A DNA stretch of 64,000 bases from SZUA-309 sp965230005 (GTDB taxonomy: Bacteria; Pseudomonadota; Gammaproteobacteria; Pseudomonadales; Azotimanducaceae), in assembly GCA_965230005.1 (NCBI GenBank), contig OZ245934.1:5456001-5520000 (forward strand), written 5' to 3'. Numbering within the stretch: the stretch's first letter is position 1; the number at the start of each line of letters is the position of its first letter. The notes below the pieces were generated by a model. It did no database searches and was not told the DNA's origin. It worked only from the letters and a program-made list of their open reading frames with translations. Below are positions 26,516-34,972 of this stretch, in pieces. Position numbers and translations under genes: made by a program.

Positions 26516-27584
26516 CCCGCACCCCCACGTCATCGCCAGCAAGCGCCTCGGCCGTGGAATCGCGGCGCCGGTTCGGGCCGAAGGAATAGACGAAGATCAC
26601 GGCATCCTGACGGTCAGCGGAACACCGATGACGCAGCCAGTACGGCTGATTCCAGGGGTCCAGGTAGTAAGTGCGCCGCGTGGATTCCACCTGCTCGAGC
26701 GCGTGGAAAGCGCTGCCTTCCGGTCGGCCGCCGTAGTCCCGGGTAAAGGTGTAGAAGCGCTTGTGAATGCCGCAGCGTGAACGGAAGTGGCGCCGTCTGA
26801 GGTCGTCTGCCAGCGCTTCCACTTCGAGTCTGGCCTGCTCCAGATCGCCTTTCTGTCCTGCGCGGTTGAGCACGTAGGGTGTGACGAGCGCGAAAGCCAG
26901 GGCCAGGGTGACGGCGACCGCCTCTGTCCGCCAGCTTGTGCCTTGGCCGTATCCTGCCGCGGTAACGAGTAACCCCAGCCCCAGACCGAGTTCCACCCAC
27001 TCCCCCGCGTAGGGCCAGGGGTAGGCGATGTAGACCGCAATCAGCGCGATGAAGCCCGGGATGATCCACAGGCTCGGAATGGGAATGCGCTGTGCCAGCC
27101 AGGGGCCGAGGCCGGGCAGGTAGCGACTGATTGGAAACAGGATGCCAAAGCCGGCAAGCAGGGCGAGCAGCACACCCTGGCGCACCGCATCGGCGGCAAG
27201 GTTATGCACGTTGAGTTCCTGCTGGAAGTTGTCAGCGAGGAAGGCTTCCGGCGGTTGATAGCCGAACACCCGTTGCCCCCAGCTGATTTCTTCTCCGGCG
27301 ATGAGGGCGCAGCCGAGCGCGAAGAGCACCAGGTAGAGAGACAGCCATGGCTGTTTACTGCGTCCTGCCGCAAGGAGTGCCCTCACGGCCAGTAAAGCCG
27401 CACCGGCGAAGGCAAAAAACGACAGCCATTCGACGGGACCGTCCTCCTGGCTGAGTTGTTCGAAGCTTACGGGTGCAAAGCCGTTCAGCGCGGCCGCGGC
27501 CGTCAGCGAGACGAGTAAAAGGATGGACGTCAGGGCGCTGTTGCCGCTTCGCGGATCGCTGTCGAAGGATGCTGCTGTGCGCAT
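26493..27584 (-). CDS. Polytopic membrane protein with C-terminal pseudopilin (GspG)-like domain
   Basis: I start at ATG 27584, giving 363 residues; upstream codons are low-complexity and unlike protein. There are about seven membrane spans (near 17-36, 51-72, 78-97, 136-151, 171-190, 196-212, 221-239), with a conserved-looking AGEEISWGQRVFG after the third. The last span runs into a charged helix (LNRAGQKGDLEQARLEVEAL) and a domain with YYLDPWNQPYW, FVYSFGPN and AGDDVGV. This is the layout of the major pseudopilin GspG (DPWGNPY, SLGADG, DDI). No prepilin cleavage site is present. Function unknown. Confidence 0.7.
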   Translation of the reverse strand: MRTAASFDSDPRSGNSALTSILLLVSLTAAAALNGFAPVSFEQLSQEDGPVEWLSFFAFAGAALLAVRALLAAGRSKQPWLSLYLVLFALGCALIAGEEISWGQRVFGYQPPEAFLADNFQQELNVHNLAADAVRQGVLLALLAGFGILFPISRYLPGLGPWLAQRIPIPSLWIIPGFIALIAVYIAYPWPYAGEWVELGLGLGLLVTAAGYGQGTSWRTEAVAVTLALAFALVTPYVLNRAGQKGDLEQARLEVEALADDLRRRHFRSRCGIHKRFYTFTRDYGGRPEGSAFHALEQVESTRRTYYLDPWNQPYWLRHRCSADRQDAVIFVYSFGPNRRRDSTAEALAGDDVGVRVSFPRRR

Positions 27585-27731
27585 CGGGTGATTGTAACCG
27601 CGCCGGCGCCTCACGGTGTCTGCCGGGGGGGGCGAAGCGGCGGCGGAGTGAAAGTTACAGTTTCGTGACTTTGGCGAACGCCAGCTGTGACGGGGCCTGC
27701 GGCGATTTGAGGGCCAGTTGCTCGCCACCCC

Positions 27732-27786
27732 GCGTCACACAAGCGTCATAGTCCCATCACCCCACTGTCATATTGCGTCCATAGCA
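27732..27786 (+). promoter_or_regulatory. Five tandem 11-bp PHO-box-like units
   Basis: Units start at 27732, 27743, 27754, 27765 and 27776. Their first seven bases are GCGTCAC, GCGTCAT, CCATCAC, CTGTCAT and CGTCCAT, against the PhoB consensus CTGTCAT repeated every 11 bases. C-A-pyrimidine is kept in all five and T-C-A in four. The direct repeats point toward the lipoprotein gene. A weak -10 candidate, CATTAG, is at 27795-27800. PhoB control of the lipoprotein-receptor operon is inferred. Confidence 0.6.
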
Positions 27787-27852
27787 TGCGCTCGCATTAG
27801 GCAGGCCCGTCGGCATGCCTGTTTCGGTTATCACACAGTCTAAAAATCGACA

Positions 27853-27865
27853 ATCCCCGGGGGAT
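27853..27865 (+). promoter_or_regulatory. Palindrome covering the ribosome site of the lipoprotein gene
   Basis: ATCCCC and GGGGAT flank one G, and the right arm is the GGGGGA Shine-Dalgarno sequence, 8 bases before ATG 27873. The 6-bp arms are too close for an ordinary hairpin within one molecule unless part of a larger fold. Translation control or a DNA-binding site is possible. Confidence 0.35.
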
Positions 27866-27872
27866 AAGATCT

Positions 27873-29546
27873 ATGTTCCTTAAGAAAGTGCTGTTTGCGG
27901 GCGCGGCTATGCTGTTGCTGGCGGCCTGTGAAGGTGGCGACGTCAACATCAACGCCAACGACAACTCCGTAAACACCGATAACTCGGTCAGCGGCGGCGG
28001 CGGTTCCAACAATCCTTGCGCTCAGTATACGGACCCGGCCACGCAGAACGTCGTCCAGGGTTCCTTCGACGGTAACAACTGCACTTACGACTCGAACTTC
28101 GTTGGCGCAGGTAACCCACTCACCGTCGATCTGACCATTCCCTTCATCTCCGGGGTGCACATTTTCCAGGATTCGCTGTTTGTCGGCGAAAACTGTGAAG
28201 ACAACACGGATTGCGGTGGCGCACCGCCGCAAGCGCCGAACACGCCCCAGCCGGGTGGTGGCCTGGCCGAAGGGGCGGTGCTGACCATTCAGGCAGGGGC
28301 TCAGCTCGCCTGGACCCAGTCGTCCGACTATCTGCTCGTGAACCGTGGCTCGCAGATCATCGCCGAGGGCAGCCCGACGGCGCCGATCATCTTCTCTTCC
28401 TTCACGGATCTGGTGACTGGCACCGCTGACCTCGAAGCCGTTGCGCAGTGGGGCGGCATGGTCATCAACGGCAACGGTCGCACCAACAAGTGTACGCAGG
28501 TTCAGGCAGACGCCCTGGACTGCCACATCACCTCGGAAGGGCAGCCTTCCCAGTTTGGTGGCAACAACAACGACGAGAGCTCCGGCATCCTGCGCTATAT
28601 CCAGGTCAAGCACACCGGCTTCGAAGTCGTTGACGGCGATGAGCTGAATGGCATTACCTTCAACGCCGTCGGTCGCGGCACGGTCGTCGAGAACGTTCAG
28701 GCCTATTCCACCTCCGATGACGGTCTCGAGTTCTTCGGCGGTGCGGTGAACGTTACGAATTTCGTTGGCCTGTATATCAACGACGACTCCCTCGACTATG
28801 CGGATGGTTACGTTGGCACGATCACCAACGCCCTCATCATCCATGGTCTGAACACCGGTAACCGCTGCATCGAAGCGGACAACCAGGGATCTTCCGGCGA
28901 CTGGGACGCTGAGCCGCGTGCTGCAGGCACCGTCAACAACATGACCTGCATCATTTCCGCTCAGGATGGCAGCATCCGCGGTGACTCCGAAGGCCCGCTG
29001 CTGCGTCGTGGTGCCGCGACGGTTATGAACAACAGCGTCATTATCGACGCCTACGCTCGAGTGCTTCAGAGCCGCGATGGCAACGAGTGTTCCGAGTTGA
29101 ACAACCAGCCGACTTACGAGCAGGCCATCGCGAACACGCTGACTGCTTTCAGCAGCACCATCAACGCCTGTCAGAACCCGGCGCAGGACGATGCTGACGT
29201 ACCGGCCGTTATCCCCGGTTTCGGTGCCTCCTTCACCGACTTTGCGGATTGGTGGCTGAACGCGGGTAACAACAGTGACAACGTCGTCATCACCGCTTCG
29301 GACAGCCCCAACCTGGTCGTCCTCAACGGCATCTACACCGCCCCGGCCTTTGCCGATGACGCCGGTGTTGCCTTCACGGTAACGCCTGTAGCCGTACCTG
29401 ACGGTGCAACCAATGCCGATGGCGACCCGATCATCGGTGCTGTATCTGCCGACAACGACTGGACGGCCGGCTGGACCTTCGGTCTGGTGGACTCCGCAAA
29501 CGGTGGCCGTCTCTGGTTCAACCCTTCCACCGGTGCTGCACCGTAA
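27873..29546 (+). CDS. Outer-membrane lipoprotein, beta-helix type, partner of TonB receptor
   Basis: The 557-residue product has a lipoprotein signal (MFLKKVLFAGAAMLLLAAC, Cys19 followed by Glu, so not retained at the inner membrane). An Asn/Asp/Gly-rich linker follows, then repeated beta-strand turns of right-handed-beta-helix type (GGMVINGNGRTN, TVVENVQAYSTSDDGLEFFGG, LYINDDSLDYADGYVG). Cysteines are unusually frequent for an exported protein. The receptor gene starts 34 bases after its stop. By analogy with SusD-SusC pairs it may be the substrate-capturing surface partner, though the fold is unrelated to SusD. The substrate is unknown. Confidence 0.75.
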   Translation: MFLKKVLFAGAAMLLLAACEGGDVNINANDNSVNTDNSVSGGGGSNNPCAQYTDPATQNVVQGSFDGNNCTYDSNFVGAGNPLTVDLTIPFISGVHIFQDSLFVGENCEDNTDCGGAPPQAPNTPQPGGGLAEGAVLTIQAGAQLAWTQSSDYLLVNRGSQIIAEGSPTAPIIFSSFTDLVTGTADLEAVAQWGGMVINGNGRTNKCTQVQADALDCHITSEGQPSQFGGNNNDESSGILRYIQVKHTGFEVVDGDELNGITFNAVGRGTVVENVQAYSTSDDGLEFFGGAVNVTNFVGLYINDDSLDYADGYVGTITNALIIHGLNTGNRCIEADNQGSSGDWDAEPRAAGTVNNMTCIISAQDGSIRGDSEGPLLRRGAATVMNNSVIIDAYARVLQSRDGNECSELNNQPTYEQAIANTLTAFSSTINACQNPAQDDADVPAVIPGFGASFTDFADWWLNAGNNSDNVVITASDSPNLVVLNGIYTAPAFADDAGVAFTVTPVAVPDGATNADGDPIIGAVSADNDWTAGWTFGLVDSANGGRLWFNPSTGAAP

Positions 29547-29580
29547 GGAATCCGTTGAACCAACCTGATCGAGGACACGC

Positions 29581-32349
29581 ATGAACAATGCAAGAACAAT
29601 CCGCTCGATTAGGCGTTCCGGCATGGCCATCGTCCTTGCGATGGCCAGCCTGGCTCTGAGCCAGGGCGCGAACGCTCAAGAGGCGGAAGCTCCACAGGTC
29701 GAGCAGGCGGATCCCGACCAGATCGTCGAGGAAGTGGTCGTGATCGGCCGCTATCGCGCGGCGGCGACGGACATCGTATCCGAGCGCATCGAGTCAGATG
29801 TGCCCATGGATTTCCTCGACGCCGAGGGTATTTCACGGGTCGGCGACACGAACGTCGCCTCCGCTCTGCGACGGGTTCCCGGGGTCACGCTGGTGCAGGA
29901 CCAGTTCATCTACGTACGCGGCCTGGGGGAGCGCTATTCGAGCAATCAGCTGAATGGCTCGTCGGTGCCTTCGCCGGACCTCACCCGTAACGTACTCCCG
30001 CTGAACATTTTTCCGGCCGAAATCATCGATGCGCTGTCGGTGCAGAAGGGCTACAGCCCGGATCTGCCGGCAGACTTCGGCGGCGGCAACATCGACATTC
30101 GAACCAGAGCGATCCCCGAGGATCGGGTTTTTACGGCGAAGATCAATACCGGCTGGAACTCCGAGAGCAGCAACGACGGCGTCACCTACAGTGGCGGTTC
30201 CGACGATCGCTGGGGTACGGACGACGGCACCCGAGCCCTGCCCCTGGAGATCATCAATGGTATCCAGCAATACCAGGGGAACTTCTCGCCGCTGAACATC
30301 CAGAATCTGGCTCGACAGGCCGGTGAACCCATCACGTTCCAGGAAGCGCAGACGATCAACCGCGAACTGGCGACCTCTCTGAATCGCAATCTCGATCTCA
30401 GCACGAAGGAAATGCCTGCGGACTTCGATGCCGAGGTCACCGGTGGTTATCGCTGGTTCTTCGGCGAGGATTGGGAGCTCGGTTTCCTGGCTCTCGGCAG
30501 CTACTCGAACAAGTGGCGTAACCGGGACAGATCCGTCAAGGAAGTCACCCTGCCAACCCAGTCGTTCTCTGAAACCCGGCGGACGATCAACCAGGTCACG
30601 ATGACCGCAGGGTTGAACGTTGGCTTGCGCTTTACGCCGGATCACGAAATCAAGTGGCTGAACATGTTCCTGCGCAACACGGAAGACGAGGCTTCGGTCA
30701 CCGTCAACTGTAAGCAGGGTCAGTTCAACGACTGTGTCGATATTCAGACGCAGGAGGTTCTGCAGGACATCCGCTTCGAGCAGCGTGATCTCGACGTCAC
30801 GCAGTTCATGGGTACCCACAAGCTCGGCGATGCGACCCTGGACCGGCTGCCGGAATGGCTCGGCTGGCTCGAAGGGGCTCGCGACAGCGAGGTTACGTGG
30901 TTTTATACGGATTCCCAGGCGACGACCGATCTGCCTCAGGAAACCCGGGCGAAATTCGTGGAGACCTTTGACCAGGACACCGGTGAGATCCTCACGTCGG
31001 AGATCCGCAACATCAACAACGCCCTCGAACTCCGCTATTCCGATCTCTTCGACGACCTGGAAAGCTGGGGCGGGACGCTGATGGTGCCGTTCACGGGCGG
31101 ATCCTGGGACCTCGAACTCTCCGGTGGTGGTAAATACGACCGCAAGGGCCGCAGTTACCAGCAGACCAACATGGGCCTTGGCAGCTTCGACCCGGAATTC
31201 CTGGAGGTGGCCGGCGGTGATGTGTCTGAAGTCTTCAGCGACGAGAACGTGCTCAATCCCCGCTTCGGTAACGAGCTGTTTCTCGGTATCGGTCAGTTCG
31301 GTACAGAATCTTATGGAGCCGGTCAGATTACAGAAGCCGGCTTCGGTAAATTCGACCTGCTGATCAACGACACCTGGCGCTTCTCCGGGGGCGCGCGGTG
31401 GGAAAACTTCAAGCAGCTGTCCGTGCCGATCAACTACCTGAACTTCGACGGTCAGCGTATCCCGCTGACGACGGAAGAAATCGAGGCGTCGACGGTGATC
31501 ACGGATGACTGGTACCCGGCTCTCGCGGCAACGTGGATTCGCCCTCAGTTCTGGAGCGACGAGTTCCAGCTTCGTCTCGCCTGGTCCGAGACGGCGGCAC
31601 GGCCTGATCTGCGTGAGATCTCGGCGTCGACCTATCTCGATCCGCTGACGGAAGCGCGCGTGCGCGGTAACCCGAACCTGGTGCCCTCGGATCTGAAGAA
31701 CTACGACCTTCGGGCCGAATGGTTCTGGGATAGCGGTGACAACTTCACGGTCTCGGCCTTCTACAAGGACATCAGTCAGCCCATCGAGACGATTCAGGGT
31801 GGTGCGACGGAAGACAACATCATCTTTACCTTCATCAACGCCGACACGGCGGAGATTTACGGTGTAGAGATTGAAGGTTTGAAATCCCTCGGCTTCCTCA
31901 CCGGCGGTGGCTGGTCTGAGGCCTTTTATCTTTCGGGTAACGCGACCTTCAGTGATTCCGAGGTGAATATCTCCGAGACCATTGGTGGTGACATCACCAA
32001 CCGTTCCCGGCGGTTGACTCAGCACTCCGAGTGGGTCGCAAACCTGCAGCTGGGCTTCGACTCCTTTGATGGTAAGCACGGTGCGACACTGGTTTACAAC
32101 GCCTTCGGTCCGCGGATCTTCTTCGCCGGAATCAACGGTCAGGACGATGCCTTCGAGCAGTCGTTCCACTCGCTCGATTTCGTCTATTCCTTCTATCCGA
32201 CGGAGAGCTGGAGCTTCAAACTGCGGTTCCAGAACATCCTCGATCAGACGACGCGCATCGATCAGGTGAACTCGGAGGGGATGGAGGTTCGGGTCCTCGA
32301 ACAGACGGTCGGCACGACTTTCCTGTTCGACATCCGATACGAACTCTAG
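29581..32349 (+). CDS. TonB-dependent outer-membrane receptor
   Basis: The 922-residue protein has a signal peptide (residues 1 to about 32), a TonB box (EEVVVIG), and a plug with DTNVASALRRVPGVTLVQD, IYVRGLGERYSSNQLNG and FGGGNIDIRTR. A 22-strand barrel ends in LFDIRYEL. GLGERYSS and SPDLPADFGGG mark the branch often encoded beside large surface lipoproteins rather than siderophore receptors. It imports a ligand across the outer membrane using TonB-ExbBD energy. It is the second gene of the lipoprotein operon and is closed by a strong terminator. Confidence 0.93.
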   Translation: MNNARTIRSIRRSGMAIVLAMASLALSQGANAQEAEAPQVEQADPDQIVEEVVVIGRYRAAATDIVSERIESDVPMDFLDAEGISRVGDTNVASALRRVPGVTLVQDQFIYVRGLGERYSSNQLNGSSVPSPDLTRNVLPLNIFPAEIIDALSVQKGYSPDLPADFGGGNIDIRTRAIPEDRVFTAKINTGWNSESSNDGVTYSGGSDDRWGTDDGTRALPLEIINGIQQYQGNFSPLNIQNLARQAGEPITFQEAQTINRELATSLNRNLDLSTKEMPADFDAEVTGGYRWFFGEDWELGFLALGSYSNKWRNRDRSVKEVTLPTQSFSETRRTINQVTMTAGLNVGLRFTPDHEIKWLNMFLRNTEDEASVTVNCKQGQFNDCVDIQTQEVLQDIRFEQRDLDVTQFMGTHKLGDATLDRLPEWLGWLEGARDSEVTWFYTDSQATTDLPQETRAKFVETFDQDTGEILTSEIRNINNALELRYSDLFDDLESWGGTLMVPFTGGSWDLELSGGGKYDRKGRSYQQTNMGLGSFDPEFLEVAGGDVSEVFSDENVLNPRFGNELFLGIGQFGTESYGAGQITEAGFGKFDLLINDTWRFSGGARWENFKQLSVPINYLNFDGQRIPLTTEEIEASTVITDDWYPALAATWIRPQFWSDEFQLRLAWSETAARPDLREISASTYLDPLTEARVRGNPNLVPSDLKNYDLRAEWFWDSGDNFTVSAFYKDISQPIETIQGGATEDNIIFTFINADTAEIYGVEIEGLKSLGFLTGGGWSEAFYLSGNATFSDSEVNISETIGGDITNRSRRLTQHSEWVANLQLGFDSFDGKHGATLVYNAFGPRIFFAGINGQDDAFEQSFHSLDFVYSFYPTESWSFKLRFQNILDQTTRIDQVNSEGMEVRVLEQTVGTTFLFDIRYEL

Positions 32350-32369
32350 GCCTGCAAGGGGTCCCAACG

Positions 32370-32418
32370 CGGGCATCGGACTCAGGTTTTCCTGAGACCG
32401 ATGCCCGTTTCTTGTTTT
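32370..32418 (+). terminator. Intrinsic terminator after the receptor gene
   Basis: A 17-bp stem (32370-32386 with 32391-32407, one mismatch) closes a TTTT loop and is followed by TTTCTTGTTTT. It separates the receptor operon from the phosphodiesterase gene. Confidence 0.9.
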
Positions 32419-32504
32419 GATGAGCAATATTCTTGTTGTTCTCCGCGAAATCTGAACTGTCGGCGCAGAAAATTTTCATTTCCTGCCCAGCATTCAGGGG
32501 GACA

Positions 32505-33407
32505 ATGCGCGCCATGCGTTGCGCTTTTCTGGCAAAACTTCCCAACCGCTCAGCGATGACCGCTGGACGACCGCGTAGCAGCGGGTCCCACCGGGGCCCA
32601 CTGTCGATCGTGCTTACCGTGGGGATCGCCATGGCCGGGTTTAGCGGTTCTTTGCTGGCCATGGATTCTCGAGGGGTCGCGTCGGAGCGTGCACAGCCGC
32701 TGGTGGCCTCGCATCGAGGGTCCGTGCATGGGGCGCCGGAAAACACCCTCGCCGCCTTCGAGTGGGCAACGCGGGTCGGCGCCGATCTCATCGAAGCGGA
32801 CCTTCGCGTAACGGCCGACGGGCACATCGTGGTGCTCCACGATTCGAAGGTGAATCGAACGACGGATGGGCGCGGCAAAGTCCGGAAAATGACCCTTGCG
32901 GAGCTTCGGCAGCTCGATGCTGGCCGCGGCGAAGCGGTCCCCACCCTCGAAGAAGCGTTGACCTTCGCACACAGCCGGGAGGTCGGGCTGCTGCTGGACG
33001 TGAAAGACAGCCGGCGGATGGATCCCAGCGTGCTGGCGGCGGCCATCGACCGGCACAACCTTCAGCAACGTGTACTCATCGGTACCCGATCGCTGGCGTT
33101 CGCGCAGGCCCTCGGGGCGCTCGACCCTCAGCTGAGACTCCTGGCAATGGTGAAGTCACCGGAGCAGATGGACGACTACCTGGCGCTCGACGTGCATGCG
33201 GTCAGACTCTGGTCACGCTGGCTGCGGGCGACACCCTCGCTCCTCGAAGCCATCGACGCTTCCGGAGCGGAAGTCTGGGTCATGACCGGCGGGCTCAAGG
33301 GACGAAGGCTGGCACACGCCCTGCAACACGCCGACGGTGTGATCACCGACCACCCGGGTCGCGCCCTGGCGCTTGTGCCTGAGCGTCGCCTCGTCAGCGC
33401 TTACTGA
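32505..33407 (+). CDS. Glycerophosphodiester phosphodiesterase, membrane-anchored or exported
   Basis: GDPD motifs are complete: ASHRGSVHGAPENTLAAF (HRG and PENT), LIEADLRVTADGHIVVLHD (ExD and the second His), then LTLAEL-like and VPTLEEAL segments. It releases glycerol 3-phosphate from glycerophosphodiesters. ATG 32505 follows a GGGGG tract and gives 300 residues. A hydrophobic stretch (LSIVLTVGIAMAGFSGSLLA) at about 30-50 is a signal peptide or anchor, placing the enzyme in the periplasm. It follows the receptor operon but has its own transcription. A role in phosphorus scavenging with that operon is inferred. Confidence 0.85.
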   Translation: MRAMRCAFLAKLPNRSAMTAGRPRSSGSHRGPLSIVLTVGIAMAGFSGSLLAMDSRGVASERAQPLVASHRGSVHGAPENTLAAFEWATRVGADLIEADLRVTADGHIVVLHDSKVNRTTDGRGKVRKMTLAELRQLDAGRGEAVPTLEEALTFAHSREVGLLLDVKDSRRMDPSVLAAAIDRHNLQQRVLIGTRSLAFAQALGALDPQLRLLAMVKSPEQMDDYLALDVHAVRLWSRWLRATPSLLEAIDASGAEVWVMTGGLKGRRLAHALQHADGVITDHPGRALALVPERRLVSAY

Positions 33408-33519
33408 GATTTCACAGCCTTGGTGTAAGCTCCTGAGCCTTTCATGAAGTTGAGCGCGACCCGAGCGCCCCTTTTTCTGAAGCCCGACCCGCCCCAGGGT
33501 CCCGAGATAGCCGGAAGCC

Positions 33520-34908
33520 ATGTCCGAAGAAAAACCCCGTGGGAAGCCACACCCATCTTCACGGAACGCTCCGCAAGGCGACCTCGTTACTTCCGCCGTC
33601 GGACGCCTGTTCCGGATTGGCTCCGTGGCGACGAAGGTCGGGATGTCCCTGGCCACCCAGCAGGCGACGAGCTTCTTTTTCTCGGATCCCATCGCTCAGG
33701 CGAGAAAAACCGAAAAATTCGTGCTCAATGCCATGCGGGTCACCGAGGCGCTCGGTGAGCTCAAGGGGGCGGCCATGAAGGTGGGCCAGATGCTCTCGGT
33801 GCATGAGGGCCTGCTCCCTCCGGAGGTGAGCAGTGTGTTGCGCAGTCTGCAGAACGAAGCGCCGCGCGTGCCTTTCGAGCGTATGGAAGCGGTGCTTCGG
33901 GCGGAGGTGCCCTTCGACGATGTTTTTGCGGAGCTCGAGCCCGAGGCCATTGCGGCGGCATCCATTGGTCAGGTTTACCGGGGCAGGCTCAAGGACGGTC
34001 GCGACGTTGCCGTGAAGGTGCAGTACCCGGACATTGATCAGGTGGTCCGCTCAGATCTCAAGAATTTGAAGAAGCTCTTCGGCGGTCTGGTGGCCATGGT
34101 TGCCGAGGTGGACTTCGACGAGGTCTGGGAGGAACTCAAGGACCGGCTCCTCGAAGAGCTCGACTACGAGCATGAAGCCGCGAACATCACCCGCATGGCG
34201 GAACTGCACCAGGGCATCCCGGAAGTGATCGTTCCTGCGGTCATTCCGGAGGCGTCCAGCCAGCGGGTATTGACCATGGAGTATGTGCCCGGTATCGCAC
34301 CGGCCGATGCCTGCTCTGATTGCTACAGCCAGGAAGACAGAGATCGCTGGGGCCAGGTGCTGCTCGAGTTCACGATTCGCGGACTCCTGGAACAGCGTTT
34401 TCTGCATGCTGATCCGAACTTCGGCAACTACGCCTTTCTCGAGGATGGGCGGCTGATCGTCTACGACCACGGCTGTATGAAGGTGATTCCGGAAGACCTC
34501 GCCAGGAACTACGGCCGGGTGCTGGGCGCCCTGATTGAGCAGAACCTCGAGGTGCTGCCGCAGATCCTCTACGAGATGGGAATCTACAAGCGGAAAAGCG
34601 GCAAACCGGTTTCCCGGGCCATCCTCGATCCCATGGCGCTGGAAGCCATGACCATCGTTGGCTCGGAGCCTTTCCGCTTCAGCCGCGAAACGGAGATCTA
34701 CGATCTCATCTTCGATGTTAAGGCCGAGTACCTGACCGAGCTGACGGACGTTGGTCTGCCGCCGGACCTCGTCTTCGTGAATCGAACCCTGTCCGGGCTG
34801 TTCGGAAATCTCTGCCGGCTCCAGGCCGAGGGGGCCTGGGCGGAGGTGCTCGCCCCCTACGTGGCGGAGGCGACGGCGCAAAGCGCTGACCCGTGCCCGG
34901 GCTGCTGA
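33520..34908 (+). CDS. ABC1/AarF/UbiB-family atypical kinase
   Basis: The 462-residue protein has the family's KxGQ motif (Lys87-Gln90 in AAMKVGQML), the alanine-rich nucleotide loop AAASIGQV (145-152), the lysine in VAVKVQYP (Lys166), and the catalytic loop LHADPNFGN (His296, Asp298, Asn303). The metal-binding DFG is DHG here (Asp316-Gly318). Members support ubiquinone synthesis or lipid handling. There is no C-terminal membrane pair as in UbiB, so this is a soluble ABC1 relative. It is not next to other ubi genes. Confidence 0.88.
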   Translation: MSEEKPRGKPHPSSRNAPQGDLVTSAVGRLFRIGSVATKVGMSLATQQATSFFFSDPIAQARKTEKFVLNAMRVTEALGELKGAAMKVGQMLSVHEGLLPPEVSSVLRSLQNEAPRVPFERMEAVLRAEVPFDDVFAELEPEAIAAASIGQVYRGRLKDGRDVAVKVQYPDIDQVVRSDLKNLKKLFGGLVAMVAEVDFDEVWEELKDRLLEELDYEHEAANITRMAELHQGIPEVIVPAVIPEASSQRVLTMEYVPGIAPADACSDCYSQEDRDRWGQVLLEFTIRGLLEQRFLHADPNFGNYAFLEDGRLIVYDHGCMKVIPEDLARNYGRVLGALIEQNLEVLPQILYEMGIYKRKSGKPVSRAILDPMALEAMTIVGSEPFRFSRETEIYDLIFDVKAEYLTELTDVGLPPDLVFVNRTLSGLFGNLCRLQAEGAWAEVLAPYVAEATAQSADPCPGC

Positions 34909-34924
34909 CAGGCACTGTCAGCAG
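34902..34924. terminator. Perfect 10-bp hairpin over the stop of the ABC1 gene
   Basis: CTGCTGACAG (34902-34911) and CTGTCAGCAG (34915-34924) flank a 3-base loop and include the stop codon at 34906-34908. No T-tract follows. It may slow transcription or protect the mRNA 3' end. Confidence 0.4.
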
Positions 34925-34972
34925 GGCTGGGTCATAATCCGGTCACTCATCGCGGGAAGGGAGAAGGCGATC

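Noticed and set aside
29833..32427. Very long open frame antisense to the TonB receptor (864 codons), and similar ones antisense to the lipoprotein, the monooxygenase at 13.5-15.3 kb, AsmA and the beta-oxidation gene
   Set aside because: The translations lack any family motif and mirror the codon bias of the sense gene. Long antisense frames are expected in high-GC DNA.
32420..32504. PHO box before the glycerophosphodiesterase
   Set aside because: A single CTGTC occurs, but no repeat in 11-bp phase.
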